Positions 1-6,303 of a DNA stretch of 8,436 nucleotides are shown here, piece by piece. Source of the stretch: Chloroflexia bacterium. Its GTDB lineage: Bacteria; Chloroflexota; Chloroflexia; Thermobaculales; Thermobaculaceae. The notes beneath the pieces are model-generated. The model saw only the letters and a program-made list of their open reading frames with translations, had not been told where the DNA came from and made no database searches. The DNA is taken from positions 1 through 8,436 of the forward strand of contig JACDAU010000328.1 in NCBI GenBank assembly GCA_013695265.1, given 5' to 3'. The stretch's first letter is position 1. Every line of letters begins with the position of its first letter. Position numbers and translations under genes: made by a program.

Positions 1-716
1 AGGAAAACCGGCGCGAAGAGACCATCCTGCACCGCTCGTGCCTTGCGACGGCGCACGAGGTCCAGCGCGGCAAGGAAGGCAACGACCGTCTCCGGCCTGC
101 TCGCCCCGGCCCCCGCGAGTTGCTGCAAAGTGACCTGTCCCTCACGGCGCAGAAGCTGCTCCGCGCGCGCCGCCACATCGGCGAGGCGTAGCCGAACGCC
201 AACAACCGGTGGCCCCTTCGGCAGAACCACCCGGCGCGACAGGGAGCGCCGCAGAGCACGCTCAAGCGCGGCAAGTGGCAACGACATCAGTGTGGCGGTC
301 GGCTCCGGCACAGGTGGCGGCAGCAACTGCAGATAGCACGACCGGCCTTCGCGTTCGCGTAGAACAGCAGCCGCAAGCCGGTATCGCTGATACGTCCGCA
401 ACTGCTCGGCCAGCTCCTCCGCGCTCGGATCGGGCGTCTCCGTCTCGGCTCGCGGCAGCAGGTACCGGCTCTTGATAAGCAGCAACCGCGACGCGACGAC
501 GAGAAAATAGGACATCTCCTCCGGCGGCGCCTGAAGCTGCTCCACGCGGCGAAGGTATCCGTCGGTCACCTGGGCCAGCGACACCTCCGTGATCGGCATG
601 CTGTTGCGCTCCACCAGCCGCAGCAACAGATCCAGCGGCCCCTCGAAGCCCGGCTGCTCCACCCGATACGGCGCGAGTGGCGTGGACGGCGTCTCGGTCG
701 GCGGCGGCACGCTCAC
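1..716 (-). CDS. scpA: Segregation and condensation protein A (kleisin of SMC-ScpAB), 3' end cut by window edge
   Basis: ScpA bridges the SMC head domains and, with ScpB, forms the bacterial condensin that compacts and separates chromosomes in the cytoplasm. The visible 238 residues show the family hallmarks. The N-terminal kleisin motif FEGPLDLLL lies at residues 24-32, followed by the ITEVSLAQVT stretch (42-51) and the FLVVASRLLLIKSRYLLP helix (about 71-88). An acidic, variable linker follows, and then a winged-helix-like C-terminus that normally contacts the SMC head. The usual length is about 240-270 residues, so only a short tail is missing beyond base 1. The GTG at 714-716 is taken as start because it precedes the conserved block by the usual ~20 residues and a G-rich stretch lies just upstream; GTG 708-710 is an alternative. 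It is the last visible gene of a minus-strand operon with an HD hydrolase and an M50 protease. The family call is secure; the exact start is not. Confidence 0.93.
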   Translation of the reverse strand, partial: MSVPPPTETPSTPLAPYRVEQPGFEGPLDLLLRLVERNSMPITEVSLAQVTDGYLRRVEQLQAPPEEMSYFLVVASRLLLIKSRYLLPRAETETPDPSAEELAEQLRTYQRYRLAAAVLREREGRSCYLQLLPPPVPEPTATLMSLPLAALERALRRSLSRRVVLPKGPPVVGVRLRLADVAARAEQLLRREGQVTLQQLAGAGASRPETVVAFLAALDLVRRRKARAVQDGLFAPVF

Positions 717-783
717 CCGTCCCCCCCGTGGCCGTGGTCGCCGAGCCTCATCCCAACTGAATGGCGTGGCGTTGGGTTTGGGC

Positions 784-803
784 GGGCGTTCAATTGAACG
801 CCC
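784..803. repeat. Perfect 20-bp palindrome in the gap upstream of scpA
   Basis: Each arm is GGGCGTTCAA and the two arms are exact reverse complements with no loop, centred on AATT. It lies in the 144-bp gap between the HD gene and scpA and is followed by CCTACGG. Short GC-arm palindromes of this look are often dispersed many times in Chloroflexota and cyanobacterial genomes, but only one copy is present here, so the repeat-family idea is inference. It could also act as an RNA hairpin between the two genes or as a regulator binding site. Confidence 0.6.
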
Positions 804-828
804 CTACGGTGTGAATCGCGCCATCCCC

Positions 829-862
829 AGCGTGGATGATGGATTCCACTATCCACCACGCT
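829..862 (-). other. Imperfect stem-loop overlapping the stop codon of the HD gene
   Basis: Outer arms AGCGTGG (829-835) and CCACGCT (856-862) pair perfectly. Inner arms TGGAT (840-844) and ATCCA (851-855) pair around a 6-nt loop, with a 4-nt bulge on one side. It overlaps the HD gene's TAG codon at 861-863 and has no T-tract on the minus strand, so it is a weak terminator candidate. An mRNA processing or stability hairpin inside the operon is equally possible. Confidence 0.35.
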
Positions 863-1355
863 AATGCCGCCCATCCGCCGCCTGTAACGTACGCAGGTCG
901 TTGTCGGTTGTGGCATCCTCGTGTCGGCGAACCAAATCAACGACAGCAGGCTCAACCCCGGCATCCTCCAGTTGGCGGGCGGCGAGCGCCGGGTGGTTGA
1001 CGCTGAGGTACACGGGCCAGAGTGGCCCCCACGGACACGCGATCCGATGGAGCAGGGTCGGACTTATGGCACCCAGCAACACCACCCCACCACGATACAG
1101 CACCGGCACACCGTGTGGCGGAACCGTCTTACCGCAGTCGTGGAGCAGCGCCGCCTGCACGAGCTGGTCACTACCGCCGTGCTCCCGTACCACACGGGCG
1201 ACCCGCACACTGTGTACCTGGTCGCGGCAGGGCATCCGATGGAAGAACGGCCGCTCGCTCGGGCCCAGCGTGCGACCCACCCACGCCCGATCAGCCACGC
1301 TCAACCGTGCGCCGAGGGACCAGCGGAGTTGCGACAGCCGGTACAGCATACTCAC
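861..1355 (-). CDS. HD-domain metal-dependent hydrolase, substrate unknown
   Basis: A 164-residue protein with the HD-superfamily metal-binding pattern in order: H48, the doublet H72-D73 in LLHDCGK, H121, H145 in RRHED, and a late D161. Members bind a divalent metal and usually hydrolyse phosphomonoesters, nucleotides or cyclic nucleotides; the sequence does not say which substrate applies here. No signal peptide or transmembrane segment is evident, so it should be cytosolic. The start is GTG at 1353-1355, with an ATG two codons later (1347-1349) as an alternative; neither has a strong ribosome binding site. It starts 3 nt after the stop of the M50 protease gene, which implies one transcript and probably translational coupling. 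A 144-bp gap with a palindrome separates it from scpA. The family is clear; the function is not. Confidence 0.82.
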   Translation of the reverse strand: MSMLYRLSQLRWSLGARLSVADRAWVGRTLGPSERPFFHRMPCRDQVHSVRVARVVREHGGSDQLVQAALLHDCGKTVPPHGVPVLYRGGVVLLGAISPTLLHRIACPWGPLWPVYLSVNHPALAARQLEDAGVEPAVVDLVRRHEDATTDNDLRTLQAADGRH

Positions 1356-1358
1356 CGG

Positions 1359-1991
1359 CTAGACCGGCGCGCCGACGATCCTGGCGAATAGATCATACAT
1401 CGGCTCGACGGTAACCGGATAGATAATCGACCCACCCACGAAGACGAGGAGCAACAACAGAATCGGCCCCTGTTGCCGGAGCGGCTCAAGACGCTGCACC
1501 CAGAAGTTGCTGACCAACCCCATTAGGACGTTGTAGCCATCGAGCGGCGGGACCGGAATCATATTGAACGCCGCGAGCAGCAGGTTCAACTGCACATACG
1601 CCGAGACGAAGACCAGCATGTTCGAGTCGGCACTGTTGCCGACCGCGCGCATTAGGGCCACCGCGATGGCCGCCTGCATCAGGTTCGAGAGTGGACCGGC
1701 GATGGCGACCAGCGCCATACCGCGTCTGCCGCCACGCAGCGCGTACGGATTGACCGGCACCGGTCGGCCCCACGCGAAACCGAAGAATCCAGCCGCAAGC
1801 AGACACAGCATGAAGAAGCCGAGTGGATCGAAGTGTGCCAGCGGGTTCAGTGTGATTCTGCCCTGATTGCGCGCCGTCGCATCACCCAGCGAGTCCGCAG
1901 TGATTGCGTGCGCGAACTCGTGAATCGAGATCGCGATAACCGCGACGATCAGTCGTATCAAAAAGCTGTTCGGGTCGAAGCTACTGGGCAA
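1359..1991 (-). CDS. Site-2 protease family (M50) intramembrane zinc metalloprotease
   Basis: A 210-residue polytopic membrane protein of the short M50 type, without PDZ or CBS domains. The zinc site HEFAH is at residues 24-28, with E25 as general base, inside the first hydrophobic segment. The second metal motif, NMIPVPPLDG (143-152), supplies Asp151. AGPLSN at 98-103 is the usual loop of this family. At least four hydrophobic stretches are visible, the last about 176-191. Family members cleave transmembrane substrates; no substrate can be inferred here. The start is TTG at 1989-1991, supported by AGGAGG at 2001-2006 (9-nt spacing); no better ATG or GTG exists upstream in frame. It is the first gene of the operon with the HD hydrolase and scpA, and an M50 gene beside scpA is common in Gram-positive and Chloroflexota genomes. 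A TATAAT lies just upstream. Confidence 0.93.
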   Translation of the reverse strand: MPSSFDPNSFLIRLIVAVIAISIHEFAHAITADSLGDATARNQGRITLNPLAHFDPLGFFMLCLLAAGFFGFAWGRPVPVNPYALRGGRRGMALVAIAGPLSNLMQAAIAVALMRAVGNSADSNMLVFVSAYVQLNLLLAAFNMIPVPPLDGYNVLMGLVSNFWVQRLEPLRQQGPILLLLLVFVGGSIIYPVTVEPMYDLFARIVGAPV

Positions 1992-2000
1992 GGGTTCGCG

Positions 2001-2006
2001 CCTCCT
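2001..2006 (-). promoter_or_regulatory. Ribosome binding site AGGAGG that fixes the TTG start of the M50 gene
   Basis: A perfect AGGAGG on the minus strand sits 9 nt before TTG 1989-1991. It supports this rare start over the internal methionines of the protease. Confidence 0.7.
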
Positions 2007-2011
2007 GCCCT

Positions 2012-2040
2012 ATTATAGCGGTCGGGGCACACCGGCTCAG
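2012..2040 (-). promoter_or_regulatory. Candidate promoter of the M50-HD-scpA operon
   Basis: A perfect TATAAT -10 box lies at 2012-2017 on the minus strand. The best -35 at 17-bp spacing is CTGAGC (2035-2040), which matches TTGACA in only three places. Transcription would begin near 2005, almost on the ribosome binding site, giving a leader of only about 14 nt. The -10 is convincing; the -35 is weak. Confidence 0.42.
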
Positions 2041-2232
2041 GTCATCACGCGTACAAGCCGGGGCCATTCCAACGTCAAGTGAGGTGCAGGAATCTACTCG
2101 GCGATGTCGCCCGTTCCGCATGCTCATAAGCTACCGAATGTTGCCTACAGTTATATACAAACAGGGATTCTGCTTCGGGCGGCTCAGGAAGACAACCGAC
2201 TTAGCCGACACCTCCCACTTCTGTAATCCGGC

Positions 2233-3009
2233 CTATGCCACCCGGCTATCACGCCACTTGATCAACTTCTCGAGCCCGCTGAGGTCGTAGTCCGGCCCAT
2301 CCGCCCCGGTGATGAGGTGCGTGATGCCCTGGTTAACGTACGCGTCGAGCATCTCCAACTGCCCACCGTTGACCATGATCGATCGCTCGATCTCAGATGG
2401 GTCGCGTCCCACCTCGGAACAGCGCTGGTCGAGCACCCGGCTCAGTCGTCCGGCCTCCTCGGGATCACCGAACCCATTCCAGATATGCGCATACTGCGCC
2501 GTGATCCGCAGAGTAACCTTCTCTCCCGTGCCGCCGATCATGATCGGTATCGGGATTTGTACCGGCGGCGGGTTCAACTGCTTGAAGCGCTCGATCATCA
2601 GCGGCATGTTTGCGTCCAGATCCCGTAAACGCTGGCCAGCGTTCTTGAACGCATAGCCGTACTCATCGTAGTCCTTTTCGCACCAGCCGCTGCCGAGGCC
2701 CAGGATCACCCGGCCGCCGGAGATATGGTCGACCGTGCGGGCCATGTCGGCGAGCAGGTGCGGGTTGCGATATGAGTTACACGTCACGAGCGCGCCAAAC
2801 TGCACGCGCGAAGTTGCCTCCGCCATCGCCGCCAGCACAGTCCAACACTCGTAGTGCAGCCCCTCCGGCTCACCGGACAGGGGGTAGAAATGATCCCAGT
2901 TGTAGATGGTGTCGGCGCCCATCTCCTCGGCCCGCATCCACGCATCCCGCATCTTCGCGTACGTCGCGTGCTGCGGCTTGATCTGAACTCCAACTCTCAC
3001 GGACGACAT
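2233..3009 (-). CDS. LLM-class F420/flavin-dependent oxidoreductase
   Basis: A 258-residue TIM-barrel oxidoreductase of the luciferase-like monooxygenase superfamily, of the type usually annotated as F420-dependent. Evidence in order: the N-terminal strand RVGVQIKPQ, the WDHFYPL segment (38-44), the cofactor-region block SGGRVILGLGSGWCEKDYDE (97-116), and PIMIGGTGEKVTLRIT (155-170) followed by HIWN. These blocks match the mycobacterial-style F420 LLM proteins. The substrate is unknown, and FMN in place of F420 cannot be excluded. The ATG at 3007-3009 is chosen because AAAGGAG (3016-3022) precedes it by 6 nt. A longer open frame from GTG 3037-3039 would place that site inside the coding region. 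The gene stands alone on the minus strand, with about 240 nt before the M50 gene and about 155 nt after the end of dppF; no clear promoter or terminator was found. Confidence 0.9.
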   Translation of the reverse strand: MSSVRVGVQIKPQHATYAKMRDAWMRAEEMGADTIYNWDHFYPLSGEPEGLHYECWTVLAAMAEATSRVQFGALVTCNSYRNPHLLADMARTVDHISGGRVILGLGSGWCEKDYDEYGYAFKNAGQRLRDLDANMPLMIERFKQLNPPPVQIPIPIMIGGTGEKVTLRITAQYAHIWNGFGDPEEAGRLSRVLDQRCSEVGRDPSEIERSIMVNGGQLEMLDAYVNQGITHLITGADGPDYDLSGLEKLIKWRDSRVA

Positions 3010-3015
3010 TGTAGG

Positions 3016-3022
3016 CTCCTTT
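3016..3022 (-). promoter_or_regulatory. Ribosome binding site AAAGGAG that decides the LLM oxidoreductase start
   Basis: AAAGGAG on the minus strand with a 6-nt spacer to ATG 3007-3009. It rules against the 10-codon longer GTG start at 3039. Confidence 0.7.
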
Positions 3023-3164
3023 GTGGGATTGTGCGTCACAGCATCGCTGGACGATTACATTGGTTCCGAGTGGGTTCAGCCGGGGAAAGCCTCGGTCAGG
3101 CAAACACCTGCCGTATTGCTCCGAACGAGACCATTGCACCGCACACAGCGATCGTGCGCAAACG

Positions 3165-4196
3165 CTAGTACAGCCAGCAGGCGACTTCGTGCCCCTCCGT
3201 CTGCTTCAACAGAGGTGGGATCTTCTCCTTGCACACGTCCATCACGTACGGGCAGCGTGTGTGAAACCGGCAGCCGGACGGCGGGTTGATTGGGCTGGGA
3301 ACATCACCGGTCAAGATGATCCGCTCACGCTTGCGCTCGATCTTGGGATCCGGTATTGGCACGGCGGAGAGCAGAGCTTTGGTGTACGGATGCAACGGGT
3401 TCTCGTACAACGCGTTGCGATCCGCGACCTCCACGATCTTCCCGAGGTACATCACCGCCACCCGGTCGGCGATGTGCCGCACGACACTCAGATCGTGAGA
3501 GATGAACAGGTACGTCAGGTTGTACTCGTCCTGCAATTCCTCCAACAAGTTCACGACCTGCGCCTGGATCGAGACATCCAGCGCGGAAACCGGCTCGTCG
3601 GCAACCACGAAGCTGGGGCGCGCGGCAAGGGCGCGGGCGATGCCGATCCGTTGGCGCTGACCGCCGGAAAACTCGTGCGGATAGCGGTTCGCGAAGTACG
3701 GATTCAGGCCCACCACCTTCAGGAGGTCCTGGACCCGCTCGTTCCGCTCCTTGTTGTTCGTCGTTATCTTGTGAATCTGCAACGGCTCGCCCACAATATT
3801 GCCCACTGTCATACGCGGGTTCAGCGAAGCGTACGGGTCCTGGAAGATCATCTGCAAGTGCCGACGCATTCGGCGCATCTCCGTCGAGCCGAGCTTCGTG
3901 AGGTCGCGTCCCTCATACAGCACCTGGCCGGATGTCGGCTTGTAGAGCTGCAAGATCGCGCGTCCCGCCGTGCTCTTGCCACAGCCGCTCTCACCCACCA
4001 GACCGATCGTCTCACCCTTACGGACCGTGATGCTGATATCATCAACCGCCTGCACCGCCCCAACCTTGCGCTGCAATATGATGCCCTTCGTCAGCGGAAA
4101 GTGCATGACTAGATCGCGCACATCAAGCAACGTCTCGCCACTGACTACGCCGTCGGCCCCTGGCTGCGGCGCCGGAGTGTTTCCCTCTACGGTCAT
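3165..4196 (-). CDS. dppF: Peptide/nickel-type ABC importer ATP-binding protein, DppF/OppF type
   Basis: One of the two ATPases that power uptake of di- or oligopeptides (or a related solute) through an inner-membrane importer. It is 343 residues, the normal length. Walker A GESGCGKST is at 68-76, the Q-loop at Q119 in FQDPYASLNP, the signature FSGGQRQR at 176-183, Walker B FVVADE at 196-201, and the H-loop histidine at H234. The C-terminal oligopeptide-transporter extension ends with cysteines 309, 315, 322 and 340 (C-x5-C-x6-C-x17-C). That arrangement can hold an iron-sulfur cluster in related ATPases; here this is inference. The ATG at 4194-4196 directly follows the dppD stop codon, and its ribosome binding site GGGAGGG (4204-4210) lies inside dppD, so the two are translationally coupled. 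Real substrate specificity is set by the binding protein, which is absent from the window. Confidence 0.94.
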   Translation of the reverse strand: MTVEGNTPAPQPGADGVVSGETLLDVRDLVMHFPLTKGIILQRKVGAVQAVDDISITVRKGETIGLVGESGCGKSTAGRAILQLYKPTSGQVLYEGRDLTKLGSTEMRRMRRHLQMIFQDPYASLNPRMTVGNIVGEPLQIHKITTNNKERNERVQDLLKVVGLNPYFANRYPHEFSGGQRQRIGIARALAARPSFVVADEPVSALDVSIQAQVVNLLEELQDEYNLTYLFISHDLSVVRHIADRVAVMYLGKIVEVADRNALYENPLHPYTKALLSAVPIPDPKIERKRERIILTGDVPSPINPPSGCRFHTRCPYVMDVCKEKIPPLLKQTEGHEVACWLY

Positions 4197-5177
4197 CTAC
4201 ACGCCCTCCCGCTTCACATCGACCCAACAGAGTGTGCTGTGCTGCTCCACCACTTCGCGAAACGGCGGAAACTGCTGTCCGCATACGTCAACAGCAAAGT
4301 CACAGCGCGGCACGAATGGACAACCGAGGCCGGGATTGATCAGGTCGGGCGGCACGCCACGGATCGGGTCCAGCTTGGTGCGCCGTTCCTCGTCGAGCCG
4401 AGGGATGCTTTTGAGGAGGCCGAGCGTATATGGGTTGCGCGGGTTGTCGAACAGCTCGCCTGTCTCTGCAGTCTCGTACACGTGGCCGGCGTACATCACG
4501 TTCACGCGATCCGCCATACCCGCGACCACGCCGAGCGCGTGGGTAATGATCATCACGGCCATCCCGAGCTCCTTTTGGAGGTTCTTGATGAGCTCCAGGA
4601 TCTGCGCCTGGATCGTGACGTCGAGGGCGGTGGTCGGCTCGTCGGCAATCAGCAGCTTCGGGTTGCACGACAGCGCCATCGCGATCATCACACGCTGCCG
4701 CTGGCCGCCGGAGAACTGGTGCGGATACTGGCCGAGCCGGTCCCTGGCGTTCGGCATGCCCACCAGACGCAAGTACTCCACCGCCCGGTCGCGCGCCTTT
4801 TGACCCGAGAGCTTGAGATGCAGCTCGATAGCCTCAGTCATCTGCCTCCCGATCGTGAGCACCGGGTTGAGCGAGGTCATGGGATCCTGGAAGATCATGG
4901 CGACATCCTTGCCACGGATGCGCCGCATTTCGTCGTCACTGAGCTTGAGCAGGTCCTTCTTATCAAACTCGATCGAACCACCCACCACCTTCCCCGGTGG
5001 AGTCGGTATAAGCCGCATCAGCGTAAGCGCGGTGACGCTCTTGCCACTGCCACTCTCGCCTACTATGCCGAGGGTCTCCCCCTCGTTGATGTGCAGCGTG
5101 ACCCCATCGACGGCCTTCACCACGCCGTCCTGGGTAAAGAAGTGGGTTTGCAGATCTTCGACCTCGAGTAGGGGCAT
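4197..5177 (-). CDS. dppD: Peptide/nickel-type ABC importer ATP-binding protein, DppD/OppD type
   Basis: The partner ATPase of DppF; the pair forms the nucleotide-binding heterodimer of a peptide-family importer. It is 326 residues from the chosen ATG at 5175-5177. Walker A GESGSGKS is at 40-47, the Q-loop at Q97 in FQDPMTSLNP, the signature FSGGQRQR at 155-162, Walker B LLIADE at 175-180, and the H-loop at H213. The C-terminal cysteines 286, 292, 299 and 317 repeat exactly the C-x5-C-x6-C-x17-C spacing seen in the partner. AGGAGG at 5182-5187 supports the ATG; an 18-codon longer frame from GTG 5229-5231 reads through that site and part of the promoter and is unlikely. Odd point: the nearly invariant aspartate after the H-loop histidine is alanine (THALGV at 212-217). 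No permease genes adjoin the pair, and a divergent glycosylase gene lies upstream. Confidence 0.94.
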   Translation of the reverse strand: MPLLEVEDLQTHFFTQDGVVKAVDGVTLHINEGETLGIVGESGSGKSVTALTLMRLIPTPPGKVVGGSIEFDKKDLLKLSDDEMRRIRGKDVAMIFQDPMTSLNPVLTIGRQMTEAIELHLKLSGQKARDRAVEYLRLVGMPNARDRLGQYPHQFSGGQRQRVMIAMALSCNPKLLIADEPTTALDVTIQAQILELIKNLQKELGMAVMIITHALGVVAGMADRVNVMYAGHVYETAETGELFDNPRNPYTLGLLKSIPRLDEERRTKLDPIRGVPPDLINPGLGCPFVPRCDFAVDVCGQQFPPFREVVEQHSTLCWVDVKREGV

Positions 5178-5215
5178 GAATCCTCCTGGCGGCAGATGCG
5201 CGAAAGTACGCGTGA

Positions 5216-5244
5216 TATATAGCATAAGCACGTGGTCAAGTCAA
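5216..5244 (-). promoter_or_regulatory. Sigma-70-like promoter of dppD-dppF
   Basis: On the minus strand, TTGACT (5239-5244, five of six matches to TTGACA) is followed by a 17-bp spacer and TATATA (5216-5221, four of six matches to TATAAT). Transcription would start near 5209, about 30 nt before the dppD ATG and upstream of its AGGAGG. The spacing and position make this the best promoter in the window. Confidence 0.6.
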
Positions 5245-5374
5245 AGCCGGGGCACACCAAGGCGCCAGCCATCGAAGCCGAAATCGTTGCGTAAGTGTAC
5301 AGCAAATGCGCGGCGCCGCATAGTGAGAAGTGCCAAAAGAACGGCGGGCGCCCTCGTACACATGTGCCGTCTGG

Positions 5375-5380
5375 TACGAT
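5375..5380 (+). promoter_or_regulatory. Possible extended -10 element of the glycosylase gene
   Basis: TACGAT is preceded by TGG, giving an extended -10 form. No good -35 lies at the usual distance. Transcription would begin near 5387, only about 3 nt before GTG 5390-5392, so the message would be almost leaderless. This fits the lack of a ribosome binding site. Confidence 0.3.
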
Positions 5381-5389
5381 ACGCATCCA

Positions 5390-6262
5390 GTGAATGACGC
5401 GCTCCTAAATTTCGCCACGTCTTCCGGGTTCCTGCTATCGGGCGTCGCCACGGCCCATGGCTGGCACGCGCTCGCACCATATCGGTGGGACGTCGCGACC
5501 GGAACGCTCCACCGGATCGAAGACCTGCCAGGTGGGGTGACGCACCTGGCAGTCACGCAGCCTGACGGAATCCTCGTGCGCGCCGGCCGCCCGCTTTCGC
5601 CCGATGATAAGCACGAAGTCGAGCGACGCTTGCGGTGGTCGTTGCGCCTCGACGAAAATCTCGACGCATTCACGACGCTCTGCGCCCGCGAGCCCGCCCT
5701 CTCTGCCGCGGTCCTTCCGTCGGGTGGGCGACTCCTGCGCTGCCCAACCCTTTGGGAGGACACCGTCAAGACGATCCTCACAACCAACACCACATGGGCA
5801 CAGACGAAGGCTATGGCGGCGAGGCTCGTCGCCACCCTGGGCCCGCACCCACCTGAGGACCCGTCACTGCGTGCGTTCCCTCCTCCCGAGGCAGTTGCAG
5901 CGGCAGGGGAGGAGGTCTTCAAGGAGCAGATACGCCTGGGATATAGAAACGCCTCAGTGCTGAAGATCGCCCGCAACGTGGCGGAGGGCAAACTCGATCT
6001 CGAAGCACTCAAGGACAGCGACCTCCCAACCCACGAGTTGCGCAAGAGGTTGCTTGCCCTACCTGGTGTCGGTCCCTATGCTTCCGCCACACTACTAATG
6101 ATCCTCGGTCGGTACGACGAACTGGGGATAGACACGGAAGTGCGCTCCCACGTCAGTCGCAAGTACTTCAATGGGGAAGCGGTGTCGGAGAAGGACATGC
6201 GCGCCGTGTATGAGCACTGGGGCCGCTGGCGCTACCTCGCATACTGGTTCGACCCGCAGTAG
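5390..6262 (+). CDS. HhH-GPD family DNA glycosylase (3-methyladenine/8-oxoguanine type)
   Basis: A base-excision repair enzyme that flips a damaged base out of DNA and cuts its glycosidic bond. It is 290 residues from the chosen start. An N-terminal beta-rich region (HGWHALAPYRWD, 23-34) precedes the all-helical HhH-GPD domain. The VKTILTTNTTWA helix at 126-137 follows, then the helix-hairpin-helix LPGVGPYAS at 224-232, and the catalytic aspartate D248 in GIDTEVR. Tyr230 sits where bifunctional OGG1-type enzymes carry the Schiff-base lysine, so a monofunctional, AlkA-like activity is inferred; the damaged base recognised is unknown. GTG 5390 is preferred because family similarity starts here and an extended -10 lies just upstream. 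The frame is open back to GTG 5330, giving 310 residues, and neither start has a clear ribosome binding site. It is divergent from dppD and convergent with the HEPN-like gene. A broken paralogue lies at 7488-7907. Confidence 0.88.
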   Translation: MNDALLNFATSSGFLLSGVATAHGWHALAPYRWDVATGTLHRIEDLPGGVTHLAVTQPDGILVRAGRPLSPDDKHEVERRLRWSLRLDENLDAFTTLCAREPALSAAVLPSGGRLLRCPTLWEDTVKTILTTNTTWAQTKAMAARLVATLGPHPPEDPSLRAFPPPEAVAAAGEEVFKEQIRLGYRNASVLKIARNVAEGKLDLEALKDSDLPTHELRKRLLALPGVGPYASATLLMILGRYDELGIDTEVRSHVSRKYFNGEAVSEKDMRAVYEHWGRWRYLAYWFDPQ

Positions 6263-6289
6263 CACAAGGTCATCACCTTCATGTTGTGC
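6262..6289. terminator. Stem-loop between convergent genes, possible bidirectional terminator
   Basis: Arms GCACAA (6262-6267) and TTGTGC (6284-6289) pair perfectly, with an inner AAGGT/ACCTT pairing as an alternative. It starts at the last base of the glycosylase stop codon and lies 15 nt beyond the stop of the opposing gene. There is no T-run on either strand, so intrinsic termination is uncertain. Confidence 0.4.
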
Positions 6290-6303
6290 CTACGGTGGCA
6301 GAC

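Noticed and set aside
43..475. Overlapping plus-strand frames at the left edge
   Set aside because: They are antisense to scpA, which is clearly recognisable on the minus strand.
713..964. Minus-strand open frame of 83 codons ending at the scpA start
   Set aside because: It overlaps the end of the HD gene in another frame, has no motif, and crosses the palindrome; out-of-frame reading.
2018..2232. The ~215-bp gap between the LLM gene and the M50 promoter checked for tRNA, small RNA or small genes
   Set aside because: No cloverleaf, strong hairpin or open frame with a ribosome binding site was seen.
3141..3159. Stem GCGCAC/GTGTGC downstream of dppF as a terminator
   Set aside because: Only six pairs with one G-U, and no T-run follows on the minus strand; too weak to call.
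3021..4112. Long plus-strand open frame of 363 codons
   Set aside because: It is antisense to dppF, lacks any family pattern, and is open only because of codon bias in the real gene on the other strand.
4239..5171. Plus-strand open frame of 310 codons
   Set aside because: It is antisense to dppD, whose ABC motifs are complete; the plus-strand text is arginine/histidine/valine-rich with no motif.
5236..6045. Minus-strand open frame of 269 codons
   Set aside because: It is antisense to the HhH-GPD glycosylase and rich in Arg and Ser without structure; it is a shadow frame.
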